From assembly GCF_038051945.1 (NCBI RefSeq), contig NZ_CP150302.1, forward strand, positions 7,502,001-7,566,000: a DNA stretch of 64,000 bases. The letters are read 5' to 3'. A program made the position numbers and the translations under genes. Numbering within the stretch: position 1 is the first letter of the stretch; the number at the start of each line of letters is the position of its first letter. The notes beneath the pieces are model-generated. The model ran no database searches. It was not told where the DNA came from and worked only from the letters and a program-made list of their open reading frames with translations. Source of the stretch: Paenibacillus sp. FSL H3-0469 (GTDB lineage Bacteria; Bacillota; Bacilli; Paenibacillales; Paenibacillaceae). This document shows, one piece after another, positions 17,036-26,795 of the stretch.

Positions 17036-18349
17036 GTGAAGAAAAAAAGCTTAGCAACCGTATTATCCATCCTGCTTGCAGCGGCCACCATGACCGCTTG
17101 CGGCAATGGTAACAGCAACAGCAATAACGAGCCGGCTGCACCATCGGCAAGCGCGTCCGCAGAGGCAGCGGCTACACAGCAAGCAGGCGGAGAGAAGGTC
17201 CAGCTGACCTACGCGATCTGGGATTCCAATCAGGAGAAGGGACTGCGGACCATTGCCGATGAATTCGAGAGCAAGAACCCGGACATCAAGGTCGATATTG
17301 AGGTGACCGGCTGGTCCGATTATTGGACGATGCTGGAAGCGGGAGCCACCGGCGGCTCGCTGCCGGATGTATTCTGGATGCATTCCAATGAGATCTACCG
17401 CTATGCGAATAACGGCATGCTGCTTGACCTGACTGATCGTATAAGCAAGAGTGAGGACGTCAAGCTTGAGAATTACCCGGAAGGCCTGAACCAGATCTAT
17501 AATCTGGGGGGCAAGCAATATGCGGTTCCGAAGGATTTCGATACCATCGGGCTGTGGTACAACAAGACGCTGTTTGACCAGGCAGGTGTGAAATACCCGG
17601 ATGAGAACTGGACCTGGGATGATCTGCACAGTGCAGCGAAAGCGCTCACCAAGGACGGGGTATACGGCTTCCTTGCGCCGATGCACAACCAGGAGGGGTA
17701 TTACAACTTCGTCTATCAGAACGGCGGCACCATTATTACAGCGGACAAGAAGTCAGGCTATGACGATCCGAAGACGGTCGAAGCTCTGGATTTCTATGTA
17801 AGCTTTGTACGAGACGGGCTGTCGCCAGAGGTGTATGGGGATGCCGAGCGTGCCGATCTGCTGAAGAACGGCAAGGCGGCAATGGGCTTGTTCGGTTCAT
17901 GGAACCTGAGCGGGTTCACAGAGAACGAATTCATGGCGAAGAATTTCGATGTGGCCGTCCTGCCCAAGAAGGCTGTGCAAGCCTCCATCTACAATGGTCT
18001 GGGCAATGCGATTGACGCCAAGGCGAAGCATCCGGAGGAAGCGTGGAAGTTCGTAGAATACTTAAGCTCCAAGGAAGGCCAGGAGCGCCAGGCGGAGCTG
18101 GGCGTTGCCATCTCGGCGTACAAAGGCGCGGCTGACAAGTGGGTGGATTCGAACAAGACCTTCAACATCAAGGCATTCGTCGATATGGTGGATTATGGCG
18201 TAATTCGTCCGTATTCCAATACAACAGCTGTCTGGGAAGACAAGGCTTATGAAGCGCTGAAGCCGGCATTCTCGGGCAAGGTTACCGTGGAGGAAGCAGC
18301 CCGTAATGCAGCCACAGTGATGAATGAGAGCCTGGCGGAAGAGAAATAA
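17036..18349 (+). CDS. Family 1 sugar-binding lipoprotein of an ABC importer
   Basis: This membrane-tethered protein binds oligosaccharide outside the cell and delivers it to the two permeases downstream. The GTG start gives a lipoprotein signal (KKKSLATVLSILLAAATMTAC) with the lipid-modified Cys near residue 22, then a Ser/Ala-rich spacer. The mature part is a two-lobe family 1 (MalE-like) fold with the typical ADEFESKNPDIKVDIE segment, the WYNKTLFDQAG segment, and a C-terminal ARNAATVMNESL helix. The frame is open upstream to 16838, but that part has no signal sequence and no good ribosome binding site. The regulation site is probably in the 200 bases between it and the response regulator. 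Confidence 0.92.
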   Translation: MKKKSLATVLSILLAAATMTACGNGNSNSNNEPAAPSASASAEAAATQQAGGEKVQLTYAIWDSNQEKGLRTIADEFESKNPDIKVDIEVTGWSDYWTMLEAGATGGSLPDVFWMHSNEIYRYANNGMLLDLTDRISKSEDVKLENYPEGLNQIYNLGGKQYAVPKDFDTIGLWYNKTLFDQAGVKYPDENWTWDDLHSAAKALTKDGVYGFLAPMHNQEGYYNFVYQNGGTIITADKKSGYDDPKTVEALDFYVSFVRDGLSPEVYGDAERADLLKNGKAAMGLFGSWNLSGFTENEFMAKNFDVAVLPKKAVQASIYNGLGNAIDAKAKHPEEAWKFVEYLSSKEGQERQAELGVAISAYKGAADKWVDSNKTFNIKAFVDMVDYGVIRPYSNTTAVWEDKAYEALKPAFSGKVTVEEAARNAATVMNESLAEEK

Positions 18350-18365
18350 GCAAGAGTCATATGCC

Positions 18366-18389
18366 TGCGGCAGCCTCAGGGCTGCCGCA
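18366..18389 (+). promoter_or_regulatory. Intercistronic stem-loop between binding protein and permease genes
   Basis: TGCGGCAGCC-TCAG-GGCTGCCGCA is a perfect 10-base stem with no long T run. Such hairpins commonly protect the upstream binding-protein mRNA or reduce read-through, giving more binding protein than permease. Confidence 0.75.
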
Positions 18390-18412
18390 AGTTTGATAGG
18401 AGAGGAAAGCAG

Positions 18413-19324
18413 ATGAATCATACCGTCAAGAGGAAAATTGGAGCCAAAACCTGGAATGAATGGTCCTGGGGCTGGTTTCTGATCGCGCCAACGATGATCG
18501 GCCTTATCGTCCTCAACTTCATCCCAATAGTGCAAACCGCTTACCTTAGCTTCTTCAAGAGCGGAGATTTCGGCAGAGGCAATATCTACATCGGCGGGGA
18601 GAATTACCGCAAGCTGATTCATGATCCCCAGGTATGGCATGCTGTCGGCAATACACTGCTCTACACCTTGCTGGTCGTTCCTGTCAGCATAGCCATAGCC
18701 ATGCTGGTAGCAGTCCTGCTGAACGGTAAGCTCGCGGGCCGCTCGCTGTACCGCACGATCTATTTCATCCCGATGGTCGCCGCTCCTGCGGCAGTTACCA
18801 TGGTATGGCGCTGGATGTATAACCAGCACTACGGCCTCATTAATTACGGGCTATCCAAGCTGGGCCTTCCGGCCGTCAACTGGACGACGGACCCGAGGGT
18901 AGCGATCTTATCCATTGCGGTGATCGGAATCTGGAGTGTCATCGGCTATAATATGGTGCTGCTGCTCGCCGGTCTGCAGGAGATCCCGAAGGATTACTAC
19001 GAGGCCTCGGATATCGACGGAGCCAGCCGGATGCGCCAATTTTTCGTGATCACTCTGCCGCTTGTAACGCCAACACTGTTCTTTGTTGTAGTGACCACGA
19101 TTATCCAGGCCATGCAAGTGTTCGATGTCATCTATATGATGATCGATGTGAGTAACCCGGCCTATGACCATACAGTATCGCTTGTGTATCTCTTCTATAA
19201 TAATTCGTTCAAGTACTCGAACAAGGGTTATGGCTCAGCGATTGTAATGGTGTTGCTCGCGCTGATCATGATCATCACCTTCTTCCAGATGCGGGCGCAA
19301 AAAAAATGGGTCAACTACATGTAG
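18413..19324 (+). CDS. ABC sugar permease, MalF/UgpA-like
   Basis: This is one of the two membrane subunits of the importer. It has 303 residues and six predicted membrane segments. The cytoplasmic EAA-type loop is visible as YEASDIDGASRMRQFFVITLPL around residue 200, which docks the shared ATPase. AGGAGAGGAAAG precedes the ATG. No ATP-binding gene is in the operon, so a global MsmX-type ATPase probably energises it. The second permease starts 12 bases after its stop. Confidence 0.93.
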   Translation: MNHTVKRKIGAKTWNEWSWGWFLIAPTMIGLIVLNFIPIVQTAYLSFFKSGDFGRGNIYIGGENYRKLIHDPQVWHAVGNTLLYTLLVVPVSIAIAMLVAVLLNGKLAGRSLYRTIYFIPMVAAPAAVTMVWRWMYNQHYGLINYGLSKLGLPAVNWTTDPRVAILSIAVIGIWSVIGYNMVLLLAGLQEIPKDYYEASDIDGASRMRQFFVITLPLVTPTLFFVVVTTIIQAMQVFDVIYMMIDVSNPAYDHTVSLVYLFYNNSFKYSNKGYGSAIVMVLLALIMIITFFQMRAQKKWVNYM

Positions 19325-19335
19325 GAGGCGGCACT

Positions 19336-20166
19336 ATGGCCAAACATAAACAACTTAACCGTATCTTAGCCCACCTTGTGCTGCTCCTGGGAGCAGCCGC
19401 CATGATTCTGCCGTTCGTCTGGATGGTGCTGACCTCGTTCAAGTCGGTTACGGAGTCCACCTCGATGAATCCGTTTATCTTTTTCCCCAAGACCTGGCGG
19501 GTGGAGAATTATCTGGAGGTATGGCGTCAGAATAATTTTTTGATCCTGTACTGGAATACGTTTGCAATGATGGCGCTCAGGGTGCTGTGCGCGGTGATGT
19601 TCAGCGCGATGGCGGCGTATGCTTTTGCCAGACTAAGATTTCCGGGGCGTGACTTCTGCTTCAGTCTGGTGCTGTTCCAGATGATGGTGCCGACCCAGAT
19701 CTTCATCATCCCGCAATATCTGATGGTCGATGCGCTGGGGATGCGCAATACGATCTTTGCCCTGCTGTTCCCCGGGCTGGTCAGTGCCTTCGGCACCTTC
19801 TTATTGAGACAATTCTTCATGGGCCTGCCTAAGGAGCTGGAGGAGGCGGCAAAGATCGACGGCTGCAATATCGGCCAGACCTTTGCCAGAATCATGCTCC
19901 CGCTGGTCCGCTCCGGTCTGGTGGCCCTCGGGATATTCACCGCCCTCTTCTCCTTCAAGGACTTGATGTGGCCAATGATCGTCAACACAAGCTCGGATGC
20001 AGCGACTCTCTCTTCGGCTCTGGCGAAGATTCAGAGCGCCTTTGCCGTAGACTATCCGGAGCTGATGGCGGCTTCCGTGCTGGCGATTTGGCCGATGCTG
20101 CTCATCTACATCCTGTTCCAACGGCAATTTATCGAAGGGATTGCAACTTCAGGGGGCAAGCTCTGA
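19336..20166 (+). CDS. ABC sugar permease, MalG/UgpE-like
   Basis: This is the second membrane subunit of the importer, 276 residues with about six membrane helices. The EAA loop reads LEEAAKIDGCNIGQTFARIMLPL. ATG at 19336 was chosen because GTAGGAGG lies directly upstream; an earlier in-frame ATG at 19306 lies inside the preceding gene. Its substrate should be the same as that of the flanking binding proteins. Confidence 0.93.
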   Translation: MAKHKQLNRILAHLVLLLGAAAMILPFVWMVLTSFKSVTESTSMNPFIFFPKTWRVENYLEVWRQNNFLILYWNTFAMMALRVLCAVMFSAMAAYAFARLRFPGRDFCFSLVLFQMMVPTQIFIIPQYLMVDALGMRNTIFALLFPGLVSAFGTFLLRQFFMGLPKELEEAAKIDGCNIGQTFARIMLPLVRSGLVALGIFTALFSFKDLMWPMIVNTSSDAATLSSALAKIQSAFAVDYPELMAASVLAIWPMLLIYILFQRQFIEGIATSGGKL

Positions 20167-20266
20167 TTGTCTGTTGACTGCCATCTATCGGATCGGCCAG
20201 AATATAACGATAGGACAAGAACGTTACAGAAGCGAACGGAGAACAGATGAAGGAAGGGGAAGCGTC

Positions 20267-21574
20267 ATGAAGAAGTGGAGACCCGGAATCGGGGGCAGCA
20301 TTGTTCTGCTGCTGTTCACGATTGGCGGCTGTGATACCCGGAGCAGTACAGACGCTTCCCTGCTGTCCGGCGGAGGCGGAGCGGCAGACATCCGCGAACC
20401 CGTCACCCTCCGGTACTCCAGCTATCTGCTGGATACGGCACAAGCAGGCAAAGTGTATTTTGACGCGATTGCCGAATTTGAGAAGCTGTATCCCCATATC
20501 CAGATCGATGCAGATTTCATCCAGAACAATAATTATACGGCGGGGATCAAGATCCGGCTGCTGGGCGGCGAGAGGGTGGATGTATTCGATACGTGGTCGC
20601 CCAGCCTGTTCGAGGAATTCCGCGCTCTGCGGAGCGATATGTACCTGGACCTGACCGGAGCCGATTTCCTCAAGGAATTCTACCCTAACTCCCTGCTGCC
20701 GGTTACGGTTGGCGGCCGCGTGTACGGCGCTCCCGAGGTGATGCACAGTGACGGGCTGCTCTACAACAAAACCTTGTTCGACTCTCTCGGGCTGGAGGTT
20801 CCGCGCACCTGGGACGAGTTCCTTGCGCTCTGCGTGAAGCTGAAGCAGGAAGGGCTTATTCCGGTGGCAATGGATGCGGAGTGGTCCACAGCCCAGTTCT
20901 TCTGGGGGTCTATCATGTCGGATAACGGGGCGGATGCCGCCTGGACGAAGAAGCTGGAGAACGGGGAGATCCGGACCCATGATCCGGTGTTCGTGGATGC
21001 CATCCAGAAGCACCGGGAGATTATCGACCGGGGGTTCGTGCCGCCGAACTGGAAGAGCCTGAAGCATGAGCAGGCCAAGGATCTGGTCGGCACAGGCCAG
21101 GCGGCTATGATTATTACCGGGACCTGGGACATTCCCAGCATCAAGGAGCGGAATCCGGCTCAGGATATCCGGTTCATGATGGTGCCGGGCAGTGTGCGGA
21201 CGGTGCCGAACATCAATGTCGGCACGTACCGGGTGATCAGCTCGCGGACGGAGCATCCCGAAGAGGCCAAGCAGTTCGTGGCGTTCATGAACGGCAGGGC
21301 TACGCAGGAGAAGCTGGCCGCAGGCGCTTTGGCAGTGCCTTCGGTCATCTCGGCCCCGACGGACCGGAGTGATTCGGTCTCGTCCATTGCCGCTGCGGTA
21401 ACGCGCGAGGACGCCACGCTCTATTGGCCGCATACGGTATCGACCGAGTCGCTCCAGGTGAAGATTCTGGAGGGCGTCAACCAGTATCTTGCCGGACAGC
21501 CCATGGAGACCGCACTGGCCAGTATCCAGCAGGCGATTGATGAGGCTGCGGCGAAACGGCGGAAATCAGAGTGA
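20267..21574 (+). CDS. Second family 1 sugar-binding lipoprotein
   Basis: This 435-residue lipoprotein has lipobox FTIGGC with Cys near residue 24. The mature two-lobe family 1 fold shows YFDAIAEFEKLYPHIQIDADF and LYNKTLFDSLGLEVPRTWDEF. The ATG follows AAGGAAGGGG; the frame is open back into the permease gene, but only this start gives a signal sequence. It is a distant relative of the binding protein at the head of the operon, so the importer may use two receptors of different specificity, or this one may serve another system. It closes the operon. Confidence 0.9.
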   Translation: MKKWRPGIGGSIVLLLFTIGGCDTRSSTDASLLSGGGGAADIREPVTLRYSSYLLDTAQAGKVYFDAIAEFEKLYPHIQIDADFIQNNNYTAGIKIRLLGGERVDVFDTWSPSLFEEFRALRSDMYLDLTGADFLKEFYPNSLLPVTVGGRVYGAPEVMHSDGLLYNKTLFDSLGLEVPRTWDEFLALCVKLKQEGLIPVAMDAEWSTAQFFWGSIMSDNGADAAWTKKLENGEIRTHDPVFVDAIQKHREIIDRGFVPPNWKSLKHEQAKDLVGTGQAAMIITGTWDIPSIKERNPAQDIRFMMVPGSVRTVPNINVGTYRVISSRTEHPEEAKQFVAFMNGRATQEKLAAGALAVPSVISAPTDRSDSVSSIAAAVTREDATLYWPHTVSTESLQVKILEGVNQYLAGQPMETALASIQQAIDEAAAKRRKSE

Positions 21575-21653
21575 CCTGAGCAGGAGATGGGCGATGTCTC
21601 TAGAATATAGTCAGGGAGGCAGTTGAATATATAGACTGAAAGGGTAGGACAAA

Positions 21654-22772
21654 ATGGTTAAATACAGGACGGCAGCTCCGCACGAACGCGAGGAATACAT
21701 AGATTTGGCCAACCTTGCCTTCCGCTTTGATTTTGAAATTCTGATGCCCAAGGCGTATGACAAGAGCGTAGATTCATCAGCGATGCATAAGGTTGCTGTG
21801 GATGAGCAAGGCAGGCTGCGCGCGCTGGTGGCTGTTTTTCCAGAGTCTCTGACGGTATGTGATCATACGCTGCGCACCGGCTACTTGGGTACGGTATCCG
21901 TTCATCCGCGTGCGCGCGGCGAAGGGCATATGAAGGCGCTGATGAACCTGTGGCTTGAAGAGCTGCGCGGTACATGTGATATGGTTGTATTATATGGACA
22001 GCGGCAGAGATATGAGTATTTCGGCTTCACGCTTGGCGGTGTCATGCTCAAGTATACCGTGACAGAGGCCAATGTGCGCCACAGCTTAAGAGGGTTGGAT
22101 AACACCGGGATCTCCTTCCGTCCGCTGTTTGAGGTTGAGGGAGGAGCAGAATTTGCGCATAACATGAACACCTCGCGGCTTGCTTATGTTGAACGCAGCT
22201 TAGTGCAATTGCCGCTGATTTTCGGTACACTCTGTCAAAAGGCAATCGGCATTCTGGATCAGGGCAGGCTGATCGGTTATCTGGTTGCCAACGAAGCGGG
22301 CGATGATATAGCTGAATTCGCAGTGGAGAATCCGGACGATATTCTGCGGACAATTAAGGCTTACATGGCTTACAGCAGAGCCGGGCGAATAACGTTGCAC
22401 GCGCCGGAATATGACATCCCGCTGAATAAGGCTCTTGGCGGCATTGCCGAAGACTTCGTAATCGAGAATTCGGATATGTATCATATTCTGGATTTCGCCA
22501 ACGTCCTGAAGGCGTACCTTACGCTGAAGTTCAAGACCACAGGCATTATCCCGGGAGAATTCTCCGCAGTAATGGACGGACAGCCGGTGACGGCGCGGGT
22601 GGGCGAAGAGGGGGTTACGGTTGAGCGGTCAGCCCGGCCGGATGCCGTGATTCTTGACCGGCAGCAGGCCCAGGTCCTGCTGCTCACGCAGCACAGCCGT
22701 TATATGGCAGTGGATGCGCCTATAGGCTGGTTCCCGCTGCCCCTGTTCTGGTACAAGATTGATAAATACTGA
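21654..22772 (+). CDS. Eis-like GNAT N-acetyltransferase
   Basis: The protein has 372 residues with the Eis-type layout: an N-terminal GNAT domain with the acetyl-CoA loop near VHPRARGEGHMKALM (about 80-95), a second GNAT-like domain (about 150-280), and a C-terminal SCP2-like domain. Eis proteins acetylate amines, including aminoglycosides in mycobacteria; the substrate here is unknown. It has its own start with AAAGGGTAGG upstream and no obvious tie to the sugar operon. The family call is by layout. Confidence 0.85.
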   Translation: MVKYRTAAPHEREEYIDLANLAFRFDFEILMPKAYDKSVDSSAMHKVAVDEQGRLRALVAVFPESLTVCDHTLRTGYLGTVSVHPRARGEGHMKALMNLWLEELRGTCDMVVLYGQRQRYEYFGFTLGGVMLKYTVTEANVRHSLRGLDNTGISFRPLFEVEGGAEFAHNMNTSRLAYVERSLVQLPLIFGTLCQKAIGILDQGRLIGYLVANEAGDDIAEFAVENPDDILRTIKAYMAYSRAGRITLHAPEYDIPLNKALGGIAEDFVIENSDMYHILDFANVLKAYLTLKFKTTGIIPGEFSAVMDGQPVTARVGEEGVTVERSARPDAVILDRQQAQVLLLTQHSRYMAVDAPIGWFPLPLFWYKIDKY

Positions 22773-22886
22773 TTCATCCGTTACGTGATAATCCCGACCC
22801 GATGCGAGGAATGGACAAGCCGGATAAGAGCGCTTACGCGCCTGCCTCCGGCTTGTTAAACGTATAATATTTTGGGGAGCGCAAAC

Positions 22887-23075
22887 AGTTGGATTCTCTC
22901 CACTTGCTGAGGAACAAATGTACCCTGGTAGAACAGCAGTTGGATAAATGGCACTTAAATAATCGCATTTCAACCCAAGCAGCTGAAACCACCCGTAGTA
23001 GTTGGAGTTTTTCCACTTGCTTGCCCGTAATCCTCCGAAATCCACAAACTAAGATACATTAATCCACTTACTTAT
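22887..23075. repeat. Degenerate AGTTGGA...ACTTG repeat tract
   Basis: AGTTGGA motifs occur at 22887, 22938 and 23000 (intervals 51 and 62). Each is followed after 6-8 bases by a CACTTG or CACTTA motif. The tract ends with more decayed copies (TTAATCCACTTACTTA). No gene is seen between the acetyltransferase and the response regulator. Confidence 0.7.
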
Positions 23076-23208
23076 TGTACCAGTGTAGTCGGTATCCCCC
23101 AGCGCCCGCCGGTTTGCCATCACTCTTCCATCCAGCTCATATATTTCCCGCAGTAAAGGCTTCACCGTCCTGACAGAAGGATGATGAAGCTGTTCTCGCT
23201 TCTCCAGT

Positions 23209-24816
23209 CTAGATGGACTTGCGGAATTCCGCCGGAGTCATGCCGGAGAAGTTACGGAACAGCTTGATGAAGTAGCTGACGTTGTCATAGCCCAGCTGCT
23301 CCGCGATCTCCACGATGGTCAGGTTCGTCTGATTCAGGAGATCGCGGGCCTGTTCCATTTTCATTCTGGTCACATACTCAATGAAGGTCAGCCCGGTCTC
23401 CAGACGGAATAACCGGCTGAAATGGGTGGGGTTCAGGCCCAGACGCTTCGCCATCTCCTCCATGCCAACCTTCTCGCCTATATGATTCATCACATAACGT
23501 TTGGCTTCGGCTATTTCTTTGCGGACATTCTGCTTCCACATGGAGCTTAGCATGAGTATTTTATCCTTCAGGAATTCCTCCAGCCATTCCATGAGCTGCT
23601 CCAGCGTTTCGAATTCCTGGATTGAGCGCTGGAGCCGCTCACTGTTGAAGTTGTTGACGAAGTTTTGCATGACGACATATTTCAATTCCAGCTCCATCAC
23701 CATTTTGAGCAGCCAGCTCTTCACACTCTCCACCGGATATTTCTGGTCCCCGACATACTGCTTGATCTCCCTGACCTTGGCCGCAAGCTGCGAGCTGTCC
23801 TCCTGCTGAATGCAGTCCCTTAGCTGCTGGAGGATCTCCGAATAATGCACGAACAGGTCCTCGCCGCTGGTCTGGACAGGCGCATACTTCATAATCGCTC
23901 CCTCGGCGGTATAGAAGCGCAGGGCATGGGAATCCAGCAGCGCCTGAATCTGCTTCTTAATGTCGATCAGACTTGGAGTATCCTCCCCGTAAAAGAAGGA
24001 AATCCCCATCCGCAGATGCAGCTTCGCCATTCTCTGAACATGCCGGAATTTATTACGGAACTCCTCATAAAGATTGCGGACGAGGATATGCGGCAAAGGA
24101 ATGAACAGGATGAACTGCCGTTCCGTCAGCGCGAACTGGATAATGCCGTCTATCTCCAGGAATTCCTGCAGCATATTATCCATCACGAACTGCAGGTTCA
24201 CCACTCCGCCGAACCGCCTCTCCAGCTCATAGGAGCGCTCCGGGACCGCCAGTACAGGCAGATACGGGGTGCCTTTGTGCAGGCTGATGCCCATCGCTTC
24301 GGCTTGTCCGAACCACTCGGCTTCATCCCAGACCGGCTGCTCCACGAACATGCGGATGAACCTGGTCCGGATGGCGGCATGGTTCTGGCTGACCAGCTTC
24401 TCCATCTGGAGATAGTGGTTACGGGATTTCAGCTTCACCTCCAGCCGGGCCACCGCTTCCGTCAATACGGCAATCACCTGATCGATCTGCAGGCTCTCCT
24501 TCAATATATATTCGGCCACATTCAGTTTCACAGCCTTCTGGGCATATTCGAATTCCCCGTGGCAGGACAGGATAATCGTCTGAAGCTGAGGGTTCACCTC
24601 CCGCGCCTTCTGGATTAGCTCCAGTCCATTCATCGCCGGCATGCCGATATCCGTAAGCAGAATATCCGGCTGATGCAGCTGGCAGGCTTCCCAGGCCTGT
24701 CTGCCGTCCGAGCAGCAAGCCGATAGTTCAAGGCCGAGGGTGTCCCAGGGAATCGAAGTGCTTAAATACTCCAACACCGGATAATGATCGTCTGCTAGTA
24801 CTACTTTATAGGTCAT
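23209..24816 (-). CDS. YesN-type AraC response regulator
   Basis: The 535-residue regulator is cotranscribed with, and overlaps by 11 bases, the kinase gene upstream on the same strand. The receiver has ADDH, D56 in TDIGMP and LKES. The C-terminal AraC-type domain (about 435-535) has GLNPTHFSRLFRLETGLTF and EQLGYDNVSYFIKLFRNF. The ATG has AGGAGC upstream inside the kinase gene. The divergent operon (permeases, binding protein, beta-glucuronidase) is the probable target. Confidence 0.93.
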   Translation of the reverse strand: MTYKVVLADDHYPVLEYLSTSIPWDTLGLELSACCSDGRQAWEACQLHQPDILLTDIGMPAMNGLELIQKAREVNPQLQTIILSCHGEFEYAQKAVKLNVAEYILKESLQIDQVIAVLTEAVARLEVKLKSRNHYLQMEKLVSQNHAAIRTRFIRMFVEQPVWDEAEWFGQAEAMGISLHKGTPYLPVLAVPERSYELERRFGGVVNLQFVMDNMLQEFLEIDGIIQFALTERQFILFIPLPHILVRNLYEEFRNKFRHVQRMAKLHLRMGISFFYGEDTPSLIDIKKQIQALLDSHALRFYTAEGAIMKYAPVQTSGEDLFVHYSEILQQLRDCIQQEDSSQLAAKVREIKQYVGDQKYPVESVKSWLLKMVMELELKYVVMQNFVNNFNSERLQRSIQEFETLEQLMEWLEEFLKDKILMLSSMWKQNVRKEIAEAKRYVMNHIGEKVGMEEMAKRLGLNPTHFSRLFRLETGLTFIEYVTRMKMEQARDLLNQTNLTIVEIAEQLGYDNVSYFIKLFRNFSGMTPAEFRKSI

Positions 24817-26605
24817 GATTATCTGCTCCTATCCGCTTCACGGGCATGATTAATTGTACGGTGGTGCGTCCCTTGTGAATGCTCTCAATGTTCATCTCGA
24901 AGAGCTCACCGTAGATTAGCTTAAGCCGCTGGTAGACGTTGATTAATCCGATGCCGTGAGCGGACTCTGCCACTGGCGTCCCTTCAGCACTCAGGGCGCC
25001 TATCTCCGCATCCTTCTGCCTGATGTGCTGAAGCAGAGCTACGAGCGTATGCTCCTCCATTCCCGTGCCGTTATCCTCGATGGTAATGGTTAGCCTGGAC
25101 TGGACGAGTCCGATGGTGATGACGACCCGCCCTCCGCCCTGCAAGAACCCGTGCTTGTAAGCATTCTCAATAATGGGCTGCAGGATGAACCGCGGCACCG
25201 TCTCCAGCAGCAGCTCTTTGTCCACATGCACTGCATATTCCGTAGGATATCTCATCGTGAACCGCATTAACTCCATATACTGCTTCGTGAAATCAAGCTC
25301 ACTGGCAATCGAGACGAATTCCTCCCGGCTGGAAAAGCTGGCCCGCAGCATAGCGGAGAGGGAGCCGACAATCGCAGCATTCTCCTCATCCTGCTTCATG
25401 AGCAGCTTCAGCCGGATCGAACTAAGCACATTGAATAGAAAATGCGGGTTAATCTGGGCCTGCAGCATCGCAATCTCCGCCTGGCGCTTCAATTCCTGCT
25501 CCGTCTCCACCTGCCTGAGCATCAGCTGCACCCGGTCCAGCATGTTATCGAAGGAGTGCCCGAGGCTGCCGATCTCATCGGTTCCCCGGATACCCGAGCG
25601 CACCATGAGATCTCCGTCCTCCACCCGGCGCGCCGCCTTGCCCAGGACAAGCACAGGCTTGGTGAATCTCCGCAGCAGCACAGTAAGCGCGAACAAGAAG
25701 CTGACCGCAAACACCGTCTGAATAATCAGGCCGGTCCGGTTTATCCCGTTCAACCGTTCCGTCAGCTGCTCATAGGGAGCAACACTGATCAACCTCCACT
25801 TGGCATATTTCAGCGGCAGCGAGAGGAGGAGCTGGTTTTCCCCTTTGAACTTGACGATGTCAGGGAAGGCCAGCTCTTCTACTGGCAGCAGCTTGTCAAA
25901 GCTAGTGCCTATCAGCTCCTGGTTCCGGTTCGACAGAATGTTCCCCTCTTCATCCAGCAGATACACATCCTCTTCCAGTGAAGCAAACCGCTCACGGATC
26001 GAAGCCTCACTGCGGCTGACAATCAGGTAAGCGTAAGGGGCGGCAGTTGTTTCTTCTCTTAAGGCGCGTGCTGTCATGAAGATATAAGGCTGCTCAGCCC
26101 TCAGGGACGTCAGGTAATTGTCTTCTGCTCCCATAAATAAGGTATCATACGGCGGGAGCTGCTCCAGAGTAGCGAACCAGCGCCGCTTCAGAAATTGCCG
26201 GGGATCATAATCATAGAAGGAATAATCGGAATAGGCATGTCCTTCCTTGTCCAGCAGGGTAATCCGCAGATCGATGGTATCTCCGGCCACCTGCTCCAGG
26301 CGGCTGGTCAGGGTCCGCGCAGCTACGGGATTAGTCTTGGCATCCTCCAGCAGGGTCTTGATCTCCGGATCGAAATGGACGAAGTTCGACACCGACACCA
26401 TCTCTTCGAATATCACATCAATCTGCGACTGGACAATTCTCAGGGACTGCGTGGACTTCTCCAGGGAATGCTCCCGGATAATCAGCTTGGAATAGACATT
26501 GGTAATATAGATCATCCCCAGTGCCGGAATCACCAGGCAGGCGATGGAGGTAAGGATTAGCTTTTGCCGGAAGGAGAGCTGACTGAGCCTGTGCTTTTCT
26601 TTCAT
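24806..26605 (-). CDS. YesM/LytS-type sensor histidine kinase
   Basis: The 599-residue membrane kinase has a first transmembrane helix near 17-38, a Cache-like extracellular sensor to about 290, a second helix near 290-312, and HAMP (RRVEDGDLMVRS). The phospho-acceptor domain has H388 in INPHFLFNVLSS, and the ATPase domain has NAYKHGF, DNGTGM and HGIGLINVYQR. The ATG follows GGGAGGG. It starts about 190 bases from the divergent importer genes, so it most likely senses the substrate of that importer or a related oligosaccharide. Confidence 0.93.
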   Translation of the reverse strand: MKEKHRLSQLSFRQKLILTSIACLVIPALGMIYITNVYSKLIIREHSLEKSTQSLRIVQSQIDVIFEEMVSVSNFVHFDPEIKTLLEDAKTNPVAARTLTSRLEQVAGDTIDLRITLLDKEGHAYSDYSFYDYDPRQFLKRRWFATLEQLPPYDTLFMGAEDNYLTSLRAEQPYIFMTARALREETTAAPYAYLIVSRSEASIRERFASLEEDVYLLDEEGNILSNRNQELIGTSFDKLLPVEELAFPDIVKFKGENQLLLSLPLKYAKWRLISVAPYEQLTERLNGINRTGLIIQTVFAVSFLFALTVLLRRFTKPVLVLGKAARRVEDGDLMVRSGIRGTDEIGSLGHSFDNMLDRVQLMLRQVETEQELKRQAEIAMLQAQINPHFLFNVLSSIRLKLLMKQDEENAAIVGSLSAMLRASFSSREEFVSIASELDFTKQYMELMRFTMRYPTEYAVHVDKELLLETVPRFILQPIIENAYKHGFLQGGGRVVITIGLVQSRLTITIEDNGTGMEEHTLVALLQHIRQKDAEIGALSAEGTPVAESAHGIGLINVYQRLKLIYGELFEMNIESIHKGRTTVQLIMPVKRIGADNHDL

Positions 26606-26795
26606 TAATATCCCTCCCGTAGTAGACCTTCACAGACTTATGGTACTTGATTCTGCGGTTCGGCTCATCCAATAATTTTTTCAATTTAGAAAAAATAATG
26701 CTATACAAAGTTTTCGCCACAGATAAATTCGTTGCATGTGCTATGAAATTTGCCCTTCTATAATAAAGCTACAAACATAAAAAGAGGTGGATAAA

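Noticed and set aside
20129-21433. 434-codon open frame antisense to the second binding-protein gene
   Set aside because: The sense gene has a lipoprotein signal and family motifs. The antisense product is rich in R, H and P with no domain.
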